This document shows positions 24,201 to 32,317 of a stretch of 32,418 nucleotides of DNA, piece by piece. The DNA lies in contig RGAU01000004.1 in assembly GCA_009919975.1 (NCBI GenBank), forward strand, positions 1 through 32,418, written 5' to 3'. The notes below the pieces were generated by a model, which was not told the DNA's origin, searched no databases, and was given only the letters and a program-made list of their open reading frames with translations. This DNA comes from Gammaproteobacteria bacterium. Its GTDB lineage: Bacteria > Pseudomonadota > Gammaproteobacteria > Pseudomonadales > Azotimanducaceae. A program made the translations under genes and the position numbers. The number at the start of each line of letters is the position of its first letter. The first letter of the stretch is position 1.

Positions 24201-25002
24201 CCTCGGCGGCCTGGCCTTCCTGAACCTCGGCTTCCGTAATGCCTTCGCCTCTAGCCCAGAGCGCCCAGGCGTACTCGCGAAGCCAGTGGAGGGTTTCGAG
24301 CGTGCGCCATTCCCGGTCGCTCGGGAGCACGGCGCCATAGCTTGAAAAGAGCGCCGTGGCTTGGCGGCGCCCCAGGCCCAGGTGCGTTGCCAGGGTCACG
24401 AGCTCGAAGCGGGGATCGCCGCGGCTCGCGAGCTCCCAGTCGAGAAAGGTGAATTGAGTGCCATGGCGCAAGACGTTACCGCCATGCAGATCATTGTGGG
24501 TCAGGCGGTCGCTGCGAAGAGGATAGGGTAGGAGCGTTTCAAGGCGGCCCTGCCACCGAGGGTCTGCGCTGATTCCCTGCGCTCCGGCGCGCTGCAGGCA
24601 GCGCAGGGCATAGCGGGCGGGGTGGAAGGGCGTGGCGTCCTTCGGGTAGGGCAGGGCATGGAGCTGCCGCAGCTGCTGGCCCAGGGCTTGGCAGCAGGGA
24701 CCGGCCTTGAGGGATGGAGCGTCTAAGGGGGTTCCTGGGCAGGCTTCCGTGGCCAGCCGTCCGCTGTCCGGGTCAAAAAACAGTACCGCTGCGGCGAGGG
24801 ACCCCGCCGCGGCGAGCAGCGCGCCTTCCCTGGCCCAATCCACTCCCGGGGGGGGCGTTGCGCTGCGAGGCGCACGAAAGAACCCTCGGCGCCCTGGGGC
24901 TTGGAGCGCGTATACCGTATTGGTCCAACCGAGCCCCGCTGTGCCCCCGAGCGTGTAGTCAGCGAGGACGCTCGGGAGGGGAGGGGCCTCAGGCGCCTTC
25001 AT
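24175..25002 (-). CDS. Aminoglycoside/choline/thiamine kinase-like phosphotransferase
   Basis: 275 residues. The kinase core has the catalytic loop LTHNDLHGGNVLR (Brenner-type HxDxxxxN) and the metal-binding segment FLDWELASRGDPRFELVTLA. The N-terminal lobe (YTLGGTAGLGWTNTVYAL) holds a degenerate Gly-rich loop. This pattern fits the APH/choline kinase/thiamine kinase group; the substrate cannot be assigned. The start overlaps the end of the Fe-alcohol dehydrogenase gene by 14 bases, indicating one operon. The 3' end lies in a tandem 11-bp repeat. Confidence 0.75.
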   Translation of the reverse strand: MKAPEAPPLPSVLADYTLGGTAGLGWTNTVYALQAPGRRGFFRAPRSATPPPGVDWAREGALLAAAGSLAAAVLFFDPDSGRLATEACPGTPLDAPSLKAGPCCQALGQQLRQLHALPYPKDATPFHPARYALRCLQRAGAQGISADPRWQGRLETLLPYPLRSDRLTHNDLHGGNVLRHGTQFTFLDWELASRGDPRFELVTLATHLGLGRRQATALFSSYGAVLPSDREWRTLETLHWLREYAWALWARGEGITEAEVQEGQAAEALERLGSA

Positions 25003-26161
25003 TACCCCAGAGCGCTGCGTAGAGCCCCTCCATCTCTTCTAAGGTCGGCACTCGGGGGTTATTGGCCGGGGATCCGGAGGCCTGCGCTTGCTGGGCCATG
25101 GTGGGCAGGGCCGTAAACCACGCGTCTCGATCGATGCCGAAGGCCGCAGGGGAGGGCACGGCCAAGCGCTGATTCAGCGTGGAAAGCCCTTCAATCAAGG
25201 CCTGGCTTTGCGTCTCGGAGCTGGCGCTGGCGTCGGCCCAGCCCATGAGCACGGCGGCTTCCCCATAGCGCTGAAGGGCGGCCTCTCGAGAAAAGGCCGT
25301 GACCGTGGGGAGCAGCATAGCGTTAGAAAGGCCATGGGGGACGTGGAAGAGGGCGCCCACGGGACGGGACATGCCATGCACCAGGGCCACGGAGGCATTG
25401 GAGAAGGCAAGGCCCGCTTCGAAGGCGCCGAGCATCATGGCTTCCCGGGCCTCCTGGTCAGCCCCATGCTCATAGGCCCGCTCAAGATGAGCCGAAATCC
25501 GTGCCATGGCCGACCGCGCGAAGGTGTCGGAGACGGGGTTGGCCAGCTTGGACACGTAGGCTTCCAGAGCATGGGTGAGGGCGTCGAGGCCCGTATCGGC
25601 GGTGAGCCGAGGGGGCGCACTCAAGGTAAAGCTGGGATCAATCAGGGCTGCATCGGGTAGGAAAGCGGCGCCCCGGCACAGGAGCTTTTCCTGGCTCGCC
25701 GCTTCCGTAATCACCGTAAAGCGCGTGGCCTCCGAGCCCGTGCCTGCGGTGGTGGGCAGGGCAATGATGGGAACCCGGGGCAGGGTGACTTCGCGAGGAA
25801 CGGCGTAATCGCGAATGCCACCGCCGCCGGCGGCGAGCACGGCCATGGCCTTGGCGCTGTCGATGACACTACCGCCCCCAAGGGCCACAAGGCCGTCGGC
25901 GCCCGATGCAGCAAGCACCGCGACGCCCTGAAGAATGCTGCCATCGGCCGGCTCGGGTTCCGTGTCCGTATGGACTTGGGCATCCAGGCCCGCGTCCTTA
26001 AGCACCCCGAGCACCCGAGCCACGTGGCCCAGGCTTTCCATGGCCGGATCGCTCACGAGCAAGGGGCGGCGGACGCCTAGGGCCCCCAGCACCTCAGGTA
26101 ATTGCTCAAGGGCGCCGTAGCCCAAGCGAAGAAGACGGGGAAAACTTAAGGCGTACGCCAT
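24989..26161 (-). CDS. Iron-containing (group III) alcohol dehydrogenase
   Basis: 390 residues from the ATG at 26161 (an in-frame ATG at 26194 adds an atypical leader). The NAD-binding GGGS is at 95-98 and PTTAGTGSE at 136-144. Metal ligands D193, H197 (TGLDALTHALEAYVS), H262 (ALVHGMSRP) and H276 (FHVPHG) match FucO-type enzymes. All ligands are present, so it should be active on an alcohol or aldehyde; substrate unknown. It is followed with a 14-base overlap by a small-molecule kinase and preceded 36 bases upstream by the merC-like gene, all on the minus strand. Confidence 0.9.
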   Translation of the reverse strand: MAYALSFPRLLRLGYGALEQLPEVLGALGVRRPLLVSDPAMESLGHVARVLGVLKDAGLDAQVHTDTEPEPADGSILQGVAVLAASGADGLVALGGGSVIDSAKAMAVLAAGGGGIRDYAVPREVTLPRVPIIALPTTAGTGSEATRFTVITEAASQEKLLCRGAAFLPDAALIDPSFTLSAPPRLTADTGLDALTHALEAYVSKLANPVSDTFARSAMARISAHLERAYEHGADQEAREAMMLGAFEAGLAFSNASVALVHGMSRPVGALFHVPHGLSNAMLLPTVTAFSREAALQRYGEAAVLMGWADASASSETQSQALIEGLSTLNQRLAVPSPAAFGIDRDAWFTALPTMAQQAQASGSPANNPRVPTLEEMEGLYAALWGNEGA

Positions 26162-26197
26162 GGCACCACTCCAGGCCTGGCCCCCGGGGGCCAATGA

Positions 26198-26575
26198 TTA
26201 GGCGAGGGCGCGTTGGCGGATCGAGCGAATATTCCAAAGATGAGCCGCTGCCACCAACATCACCCCAGGCAGAGTGAGATTGTGCGCGTGGTCGAGGTCG
26301 TGGACCAGGGGGCGGAGATCGTAGCCCATGAGCAGGAGTCCCACTGCGCCGAGCGCCGGAATGAAAATCACCCCGTGGCGCCGAAAGCCCTGCCAGAAAC
26401 CGAGCGCGGATAGCGGTAAGGCCACGAAAAAGAAAATGCTGTGAACAAGCTCGTCACTGCCTTCGGACACAAAGAGGAACGGCGTAAAGGACACGAGCAG
26501 AGGCACCGTCAGGCAATGCAGCACGCAGAGCCCGGATAGCACGATGGCAGCGAGATCGACTTTCTTGAAGGCCAC
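26198..26575 (-). CDS. MerC-domain membrane protein, probably zinc-responsive
   Basis: 125 residues with four predicted membrane helices (about 6-30, 43-64, 68-85, 102-116). The first helix carries C17 and C21 with H20 between (GLCVLHCLTVP), the metal-binding motif of the MerC family. MerC of mercury-resistance operons imports Hg(II), but stand-alone MerC-like proteins are common without mer genes, and no mer genes are present here. A close match to the Zur box lies 29 bases upstream, so this copy is probably induced by zinc limitation and may handle zinc. The dehydrogenase gene follows closely on the same strand. Confidence 0.82.
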   Translation of the reverse strand: MAFKKVDLAAIVLSGLCVLHCLTVPLLVSFTPFLFVSEGSDELVHSIFFFVALPLSALGFWQGFRRHGVIFIPALGAVGLLLMGYDLRPLVHDLDHAHNLTLPGVMLVAAAHLWNIRSIRQRALA

Positions 26576-26603
26576 AGGGTGCGCTCCGATAAGGACGGGG
26601 CAG

Positions 26604-26620
26604 ATGCTATAACATAACAG
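26604..26620. promoter_or_regulatory. Zur box upstream of the merC-like gene
   Basis: ATGCTATAACATAACAG matches the gammaproteobacterial Zur consensus ATGTTATANTATAACAT at 14 of 17 positions. It is placed over the likely promoter of the merC-like gene and overlaps the stop codon of the upstream gene. A zur gene lies 2.1 kb away. Confidence 0.65.
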
Positions 26621-28094
26621 TAAGCCGTGCTAGCCCTTCCTCCTGAAGGACGGCTTCATCCGCATCGGAGGGATCGTTTCCGGCGTTATCCCGGGCCCGG
26701 ACCCGCTCCCGAAGAACGGCCTCCGGGGCTTCGCAGCGCACGAGCACCGACGGCACCTTGAGGGTTTCGCCCAGGGTTTCGAAGCGCTTCAGAGCGTCCG
26801 CGTTTAGAAACGTCGCATCGACCATCACCGCAAAGCCACTGTTGAGGTGCTGCTGCGCGAGATCTAGAAGCCGTCCATAGGTGCGTTCGCTCATTTCCGG
26901 GCCGTAGCGCACGGCGCGTTCCTCTGCGTTTGCGGGCCGCGTCTCCGGCGCAAGGCCCAAAAGTCGCTTCCGCTCCACATCGCTCCGCAGGCAAAGCGCG
27001 CCCAACGCCGGACCCAGCCGCTGTCCCCAGTAGGATTTGCCACTTCCGGACAGGCCCTGCAGGAGCACCAGCGCGGGCCTAGACAGCGGCGCCTCGGCGA
27101 GCGTCACCTGCGCTTCTAGCCGGGTAATGCAGTCCTGCCGCGCCTCTGGGGCGGCCTGGGCCAGATCGAGGGCCGCGACCTTGGCGCGCACCAGCGCGCG
27201 ATAGCGCACGTAATAAGGCAGCACGGCGATGCCATCGTGGTCTCCCGAGCCATCAAGCCACCCCTGGAGCAAGCTGAAGGCTTCTCGGGAGGCCCCCCGA
27301 GCTCGTAAGTCCATGAAAAGAAAGGCTAAATCGCTAACGGTGTCGATCCACCGGAGCTGGGGAGAAAAGTCAATGCAATCAAAGGCTTGGACCGTATCTT
27401 GGTAGAGGCAGAGATTTTTCAGGTGGAGATCCCCGTGGCCTTCGCGGATAAAACCCTGGGCAAGCCGGTCTCTGAAGCGGGGGGCGAGGGCCGCGCCCTC
27501 CTCCAGGCCTTGCTGCTCTAGCGCGGCGAGGCGCGCAGCGCCATCGTGCAAGTAAGCCACCTTGGGCCAGAGATGGAAGAAGTTGGCTGCCACGGGCTTT
27601 TGCACCGCGTCGACGGTTCCCCAGGGGCCGCTTTCCGGGGCGCGCTCAAAGTCCGCCTGGCGGGCCGCCCAGTGGCCGCCAAAGGCGCGAAGGGCGTCGG
27701 CGGACAGCGCGTCCCGGGCGAGCTGCTCATCGAGCTGGGCCGCCTGAGGGAAGCGCGCCATAAGCACGGCAATCTCTTCCCCTGCCTCCGGGTCGTCGAC
27801 GATTTCAAAGCCCGTGCCCCGGCGGCGAAAGGCCACCACCCCTTGGTAGAGATCCGGGGCGAAGCGGCCGTTTAAGCGCAGCTCCTCCTCGCAGCAGGCG
27901 CGCCGGCGGCTCAGGGTGGAAAAGTCGAGAAAGCCAAAGTTGACGGGCTTTTTAATCTTTAGGGCGTAGTTTTCGCTGAGCAGCACCCAGGCGCTGTGGG
28001 TGGTGATGCGCGTGAGCGCCTCGCAGGGCTCGAAGGGCCAGCGGGCGGGATGGGTTTCAAAGTGCGTTACCAGGGCTTCGCCGATGCCAGTCAT
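26607..28094 (-). CDS. APH-like kinase fused to a P-loop kinase domain
   Basis: 495 residues from the ATG at 28094; an in-frame ATG at 28214 would lie across the divergent DUF3299 gene start. The N-terminal ~310 residues are an APH-like domain: a lysine-rich LLSENYALKIKKPVNFGFLDF, the catalytic loop GHGDLHLKNLCL and FDCIDFSPQLRWIDTVSDLAFL. The C-terminal part is a P-loop kinase with LLQGLSGSGKSYWG and an Asp-containing MVDATFLN segment, similar to gluconate/zeta-toxin-like kinases. This two-domain family is widespread but uncharacterised. The C-terminus stops about 20 residues after the RVRARDNAGNDPSDAD segment, which seems shorter than usual for the family. The substrate is unknown. Confidence 0.78.
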   Translation of the reverse strand: MTGIGEALVTHFETHPARWPFEPCEALTRITTHSAWVLLSENYALKIKKPVNFGFLDFSTLSRRRACCEEELRLNGRFAPDLYQGVVAFRRRGTGFEIVDDPEAGEEIAVLMARFPQAAQLDEQLARDALSADALRAFGGHWAARQADFERAPESGPWGTVDAVQKPVAANFFHLWPKVAYLHDGAARLAALEQQGLEEGAALAPRFRDRLAQGFIREGHGDLHLKNLCLYQDTVQAFDCIDFSPQLRWIDTVSDLAFLFMDLRARGASREAFSLLQGWLDGSGDHDGIAVLPYYVRYRALVRAKVAALDLAQAAPEARQDCITRLEAQVTLAEAPLSRPALVLLQGLSGSGKSYWGQRLGPALGALCLRSDVERKRLLGLAPETRPANAEERAVRYGPEMSERTYGRLLDLAQQHLNSGFAVMVDATFLNADALKRFETLGETLKVPSVLVRCEAPEAVLRERVRARDNAGNDPSDADEAVLQEEGLARLTVML

Positions 28095-28123
28095 TGCCGC
28101 GCCAGTCCTTTGCCTTGAGCCTC

Positions 28124-28151
28124 TTGGTTCTCCCTCTGGCCAGGGTACACT
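28124..28151 (+). promoter_or_regulatory. Possible promoter of the DUF3299-zur operon
   Basis: TTGGTT (28124-28129) and TACACT (28146-28151) are 16 bases apart, 29 bases before the ATG at 28181. No Zur box is visible around it, so I see no sign of autoregulation by Zur. Confidence 0.4.
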
Positions 28152-28180
28152 TAAGGCGTTCCGTTTAGGGGAGTTTGTCC

Positions 28181-28702
28181 ATGTTCCAAGGCCTAGGGCG
28201 CGGGTTTGCGGCAATGGCCCTGCTGCTGTTGGCCCTGGGCGCCAGCGCAGCGGAGGTGCGACGCCTGAAATGGACCGAGCTGATTCCCGCGCATCTGGCG
28301 GCCACGCCCTTGACGCCGTTGGCGATTGATCACGCGAGCCCCGACCCCATGGCCCAGCCCACCCCCTGGGGCCCCCTCGCCATGAGCGAACTCGTGGTCC
28401 CGGAGCTCGACGCCACTCGGGTGCGCATCCCCGGCTTTATCGTGCCCCTGAACATTACCCGGGACCAAACGGTGGACGAATTTCTGCTCGTGCCCTACTT
28501 CGGCGCCTGCGTCCACGTGCCGCCGCCCCCGGCGAATCAGATTATCTACGTCACGACGACCCAAGGCTTGGCCGCAGACCGGATTTACGAAGCCTGGGAA
28601 GTAGAGGGCGTGCTGCGAACGGCGGCGGTAGACAGCGCCATGGCTCAGGCGGCCTATCAAATTGAGGCCGAGGACGTTGTGCTTTATGGAGGTGGACGAT
28701 GA
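28181..28702 (+). CDS. DUF3299 periplasmic protein coupled to zur
   Basis: 173 residues from the ATG at 28181, seven bases after GGGGAG. A TTG six bases upstream is a less likely start. The N-terminus is a signal peptide (MFQGLGRGFAAMALLLLALGASA). The body matches the DUF3299 family: WTELIP, the core VRIPGFIVPLN, and FLLVPYFGACVHVPPPPANQ with a conserved Cys-x-His. The family has no established biochemical role. Its frequent neighbours are metal transport and Zur genes, which suggests a periplasmic metal-related task. Its stop overlaps the zur start (ATGA), so the two are translationally coupled. Confidence 0.8.
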   Translation: MFQGLGRGFAAMALLLLALGASAAEVRRLKWTELIPAHLAATPLTPLAIDHASPDPMAQPTPWGPLAMSELVVPELDATRVRIPGFIVPLNITRDQTVDEFLLVPYFGACVHVPPPPANQIIYVTTTQGLAADRIYEAWEVEGVLRTAAVDSAMAQAAYQIEAEDVVLYGGGR

Positions 28703-29166
28703 CGAGCCCCCATTATCACGATCACGATGCCTGTGTGGCCTCAGCCCTCGCCGCGGCGGAGCGCATATGCTCCCTGAAGAGCGCCCGCTTGACGCCCAAT
28801 CGTCGGCGCGTGCTTGAATTGATTTGGAGCTCCCATGATGTGGTGGGCGCCTACGATTTGCTGGCGGCGCTGCAAAAGGAAGATCCGGCGGCTAAACCTC
28901 CTACCGTCTATCGAGCCCTCGAGTTCCTGCTTGAGCTGGGGCTGATCCATCGCATCGAATCGGCCAACGGCTTTACGCGTTGCGAAGCCCCCGAGGGGTC
29001 TCACGTGTGCCAGTTCCTGATCTGCGATGAGTGTGGCTTGGTTGAGGAGCTTCATTCTTCCAAGCTGGCCTCGGCCCTTGAAGCTCAAGCCGAAGACGCG
29101 GGCTTTGAGCCGACCTTTCAAACCGTTGAGGTGCGGGGTCGCTGCCGCGGCTGCGTGTCCGCTTAA
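28699..29166 (+). CDS. zur: Zur, zinc uptake regulator (Fur family)
   Basis: 155 residues; a GGAGGTGG ribosome binding site precedes the ATG. The sequence follows E. coli Zur: AERIC near residue 20, RLTPNRRRVLELIW, AYDLLAAL, KPPTVYRALEFLLELGLIHRIES and LICDECG. Structural zinc is held by C109-x2-C112 and C149-x2-C152; C104 and the His-rich N-terminus may add regulatory sites. Zn-loaded Zur represses zinc-uptake genes. It is coupled to the DUF3299 gene upstream. A matching box precedes the merC-like gene, which would be its target. A Fur or PerR role is less likely given the Zur-specific segments. Confidence 0.88.
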   Translation: MTSPHYHDHDACVASALAAAERICSLKSARLTPNRRRVLELIWSSHDVVGAYDLLAALQKEDPAAKPPTVYRALEFLLELGLIHRIESANGFTRCEAPEGSHVCQFLICDECGLVEELHSSKLASALEAQAEDAGFEPTFQTVEVRGRCRGCVSA

Positions 29167-29179
29167 GTAAGGATTCCCC

Positions 29180-30091
29180 ATGAAACTGGCCCGCTTTCGC
29201 CCCGCTGGTGGAGAAATCGCTGAGCTCGGCGTGCTCCGGGGAGAGGCGCTCGATGCCTTCGTACCCTTTTCTGGCCTGGGGGCGGCGCTCCCCGGCGGCG
29301 AAGCCCCGAAGGATCTTCGCGTCTGCTTGGCTTGGTCCTCGGCCGAGCGTAAGGCCGTGGCCGAGGCCGCTAGGACAGCAGAAGCGCACCCCCTCAGCGA
29401 AGGCACCCTCCTCGCCCCCCTGAAGCCAGAGAAATGCCTGGCCATTGGGCTGAACTACAAGGCCCATGCCGAGGAGTTCGGCGGGACCGTGGCCCCCTGC
29501 CCTACGGTCTTCACGAAGCAGGTGAGCTGCATCACGGGCCCCTTTGCGCCGATCCATCGGCCGCGCGTCTCCGAGGCCCTCGATTACGAAGGGGAAATGG
29601 TGCTGGTGATTGGGAAACGCTGCCGCCACGTTCCGGAAGCTCGCGCCCTGGAGGTGGTGGGAGCCTATTGCGTCGGAAACGACGTCAGCGTCCGTGATTG
29701 GCAGCTGCAGACGCCCCAGTTCACCATGGGCAAATCCTTCGATACCCATGGCCCGATCGGTCCGTACCTGACCACGGCAGACGAGATCAACGATCCTCAA
29801 GCGCTGAACCTTCAGACCTGGGTGAATGGCGAACTGCGGCAGGAAAGCAGCACGGCGCTCATGATCTTCTCCTGCGCCCAGCTCATTGCCCATTTGTCCA
29901 CGGCCTTCACCTTAGAGCCGGGGGACATGATCTTTACGGGCACCCCTGCGGGTATTGGTCATGCCATGAAGCCCCCGGCCTACCTCAAGGTCGGGGATCG
30001 GGTGCGCGTGGCCGTAGAAGGCCTTGGAGAAATCGAGAACGTGGTGGTGGCGGAGCCCGAGACCACGGCGCTGCCCTTCCCCGCTGCCTAG
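29180..30091 (+). CDS. Fumarylacetoacetate hydrolase family protein
   Basis: 303 residues starting 13 bases after zur, with a short AAGGA site before the ATG. The FAH core is complete: AIGLNYKAHAEEFG (88-101), the metal ligands E137 and E139 (DYEGEMVLVIG) and D168 (VGNDVSVRDWQ), KSFDTHGPIGPY and IFTGTPAGIG. The family includes hydrolases and decarboxylases of oxo-acids such as acylpyruvates and 2-oxo-hept-3-ene-dioate, all with a divalent metal. It has no signal peptide. Its position after zur may be co-transcription by chance. It is convergent with the LLM oxidoreductase gene with three bases between them. Confidence 0.87.
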   Translation: MKLARFRPAGGEIAELGVLRGEALDAFVPFSGLGAALPGGEAPKDLRVCLAWSSAERKAVAEAARTAEAHPLSEGTLLAPLKPEKCLAIGLNYKAHAEEFGGTVAPCPTVFTKQVSCITGPFAPIHRPRVSEALDYEGEMVLVIGKRCRHVPEARALEVVGAYCVGNDVSVRDWQLQTPQFTMGKSFDTHGPIGPYLTTADEINDPQALNLQTWVNGELRQESSTALMIFSCAQLIAHLSTAFTLEPGDMIFTGTPAGIGHAMKPPAYLKVGDRVRVAVEGLGEIENVVVAEPETTALPFPAA

Positions 30092-30094
30092 GCC

Positions 30095-31090
30095 CTAAGC
30101 CGCTTCGGCCTTCAAGGAGAAGGCCTCCGCAAGGCGCTGGTAGCTGAGCTCCCGCTGCTCATGCTCGGGCGTGATGGTGATCACGTTGCAGTGATCGGCC
30201 CCCGTTTCTTCGAGCAGCGCACTCAGGCGGCTGCGAACCACGCCTGGCGTTCCGGCGATGGCATGGCTCCCTCCGTCGGGGCCATCGGTGCCCAAAATGC
30301 GTTCCGCTTCCTCGATGGTCGGCCAGGGGCCGGCCTCTCCTCGCATCAGCCGTTGGCGCCAGAGATCTCGGCAGCGCGCCAGGGCCGCGGCTTCCCGGGG
30401 CGTATCGGCGCAGAGGGCAAAGACCCCTAGGGAACTGTACGGCGCTCCCAGCGTAGGCGAAGGCCGGAAGCGGTCCCGGTAGAGCTTCAAGATCGCCGCG
30501 GCGTGGTCCGGGGCGATGAAGTGGGCGAAGGCAAAGCGCAGCCCCAGGTGCGCCGCCAGCTGGGCGCTTTGATCCGTGGAGCCCAGCAGCCAAAGCTCCG
30601 GCGCCGAGGGGATTTTAGGCCCGCAGGGCACGGTGCTCAGGGCTTGGGTATGGGGTGTTCCATCGATGAGCCAGGCTTGGAGGTCGGCGACCTTCGCCGC
30701 GAAGTAGTCTGCGCCCACGGCATTACCGTAGCCCAGGGCCGCCGTGGTGTGTCCATCGGCGCCCGGTGCTCGGCCGATCCCTAGATCGATACGACCGGGA
30801 AAAAGCGCCTCGAGGACGCGGAACTGCTCCGCCACCTTGAAGGGGGAATAATGCATAAGCATGACGCCCCCGGTCCCGACCCGGAGGGTGGAGGTGGCGC
30901 TGGCAATGCGGGCGGTGAGAATTTCCGGGGCCGGCCCGGCGAGGGCTTGCCCCCCGTGGTGCTCTGCGAGCCAGTAGCGATCAAAGCCGAGGGCTTCGAC
31001 GTGCTGGGCGAGGCGCACGGATTCCCCGAGCGCCTCGACCGGCGTGCTCCCCGGACGAACCGGGGTTTGGTCCAATACGCCGAAGCGCAT
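30095..31090 (-). CDS. Luciferase-like (LLM) flavin-dependent monooxygenase
   Basis: 331 residues. It matches the MsnO8-like LLM group: MRFGVLDQTPVRPGST at the start, RYWLAEHHGG, RVGTGGVMLMHYSPFKVAEQFRVLEALFPGRIDLGIGRAPG, ELWLLGSTDQSAQLAAHLGL and FAFAHFI. The TIM-barrel fold uses reduced FMN, supplied by a partner reductase, to oxidise an organic substrate; the substrate is not predictable. It starts 15 bases after the acyl-CoA dehydrogenase stop, so the two are probably one operon. Confidence 0.87.
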   Translation of the reverse strand: MRFGVLDQTPVRPGSTPVEALGESVRLAQHVEALGFDRYWLAEHHGGQALAGPAPEILTARIASATSTLRVGTGGVMLMHYSPFKVAEQFRVLEALFPGRIDLGIGRAPGADGHTTAALGYGNAVGADYFAAKVADLQAWLIDGTPHTQALSTVPCGPKIPSAPELWLLGSTDQSAQLAAHLGLRFAFAHFIAPDHAAAILKLYRDRFRPSPTLGAPYSSLGVFALCADTPREAAALARCRDLWRQRLMRGEAGPWPTIEEAERILGTDGPDGGSHAIAGTPGVVRSRLSALLEETGADHCNVITITPEHEQRELSYQRLAEAFSLKAEAA

Positions 31091-31105
31091 GGCAGCCTGG
31101 GGCCC

Positions 31106-32317
31106 TTAGAGCCCCAGAACCAGCTTCGCCATGATGTTGCGCTGCACTTCGTTAGACCCCGCATAGATGGAGGCCTTGCGAATGTTGAAGTGATGCAGCG
31201 GCGCCTTAGCAGAGGTCCAGTCGTAGACCGGCTCTTCGTTCATGCCTGCGCTTGGGTCTGGGTGGTGGAAGGGAATGCCCTGGGCCCCCACCGTTTCCAG
31301 CGCGAGCTCTGCCACCTGCTGCTGGAGCTCCGTGCCCCGGCACTTGAGCATGGACGATTCCGGCCCCACGTTTTGTCCGGAGGACAGGGCGCTCAAGATT
31401 CGCAGCTCCGTGAACTCCATGGCGCGGATGGCGATTTCCGTATCCGCCAGCTTGCGCTGGTAGCCAGGATCGGCAGCAAGGGGCTCGCCGCTGGCTTCGA
31501 GCTGGCTGGCATAGCTGCGGATGCGGTCGAGCTTCGCAAGCAGCGCCGGAGCGTAGGCGTTGCCGCGCTCGAACTCCAGGAGGTACTTGGCGTAGGTCCA
31601 GCCCTTCCCTTCTTCCCCGATAAGATTTTCCGCCGGGACCTTCACGTTCTCGAAGAAGACCGTGTTGATTTCCTGGTGCCCCGGGGGCGGGTTATCGATG
31701 GTGACGATGGGGTTTACCGTGATGCCTTCACTCTTCATATCGATGAGGAGGAAGGAAATGCCATCCTGGCGCTTCTCTTCCTTCGAGGTGCGCACGAGGC
31801 AGAAAATCATGTCGGCGTGCTGGCCCAGGGTGGTCCAGGTTTTCGTGCCGTTGACGATGTAGTGATCGCCGTCGCGCTTGGCCGTGGTCCCCAGGGAGGC
31901 CAGGTCAGAGCCGGAGCCGGGCTCGGAATAGCCCTGGCACCACCACACCTTGGAGTCCCGGATATCGGGGAGGTACTTCTCCTTCTGCGCCTGAGAGCCG
32001 TACTTCATGATCACCGGCGCCACCATGGTGACCCCAAAGGGCAGCACGCGCGGGGCGCTGGCTTTGGACATCTCGAGGTCGAAGATGTACTTCTGGGTGG
32101 CCGTCCAGCTGGGACCGCCCCACTCCGCCGGCCAGTTCGGCACGGCCCAGCCTTTCTTGGCGAGGCGCTGTTGCCATTCAATTTGAAGCGTCTTGGACAG
32201 GTGCCCGGTGGGGCTGCGCTGCAGCACTTCCCGCATGTCTGGCGTGAGGTTTTCGTCGATAAAGGCCTTAACCTCAGCCTGGAAGGCGAGATCCTCGGCG
32301 GAGAACTCAACGTTCAT
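31106..32317 (-). CDS. Acyl-CoA dehydrogenase family protein
   Basis: 403 residues from the ATG at 32317, preceded by GAGGGAG (an in-frame ATG at 32341 is less likely). Typical segments run in order: WPAEWGGPSW, the FAD signature YSEPGSGSDLASLGT, GTKTWTTLGQHADMIFCLVRT, VKVPAENLIGEEGKGW, and IYAGSNEVQRNIMAKLVLGL at the end. At the position of the medium-chain enzymes' catalytic Glu the sequence has Ala (YAGS). A Glu in LEFERGNAY, in the position used by isovaleryl-CoA-type enzymes, may serve instead. It oxidises an acyl-CoA to the 2-enoyl-CoA, passing electrons to ETF; the chain type is unknown. It lies upstream of the LLM gene. The 101 bases to the window edge hold only its 5' region. Confidence 0.9.
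   Translation of the reverse strand: MNVEFSAEDLAFQAEVKAFIDENLTPDMREVLQRSPTGHLSKTLQIEWQQRLAKKGWAVPNWPAEWGGPSWTATQKYIFDLEMSKASAPRVLPFGVTMVAPVIMKYGSQAQKEKYLPDIRDSKVWWCQGYSEPGSGSDLASLGTTAKRDGDHYIVNGTKTWTTLGQHADMIFCLVRTSKEEKRQDGISFLLIDMKSEGITVNPIVTIDNPPPGHQEINTVFFENVKVPAENLIGEEGKGWTYAKYLLEFERGNAYAPALLAKLDRIRSYASQLEASGEPLAADPGYQRKLADTEIAIRAMEFTELRILSALSSGQNVGPESSMLKCRGTELQQQVAELALETVGAQGIPFHHPDPSAGMNEEPVYDWTSAKAPLHHFNIRKASIYAGSNEVQRNIMAKLVLGL

Noticed and set aside
26198-26575. Mercury resistance operon
   Set aside because: Only a MerC-like gene is present; no merA, merT, merP or merR is visible, and the Zur box points to zinc.
30092-30130. Bidirectional terminator between the FAH and LLM genes
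   Set aside because: A small GCCG-CTT-CGGC hairpin exists, but it lies within coding sequence and has no T-run on either strand.
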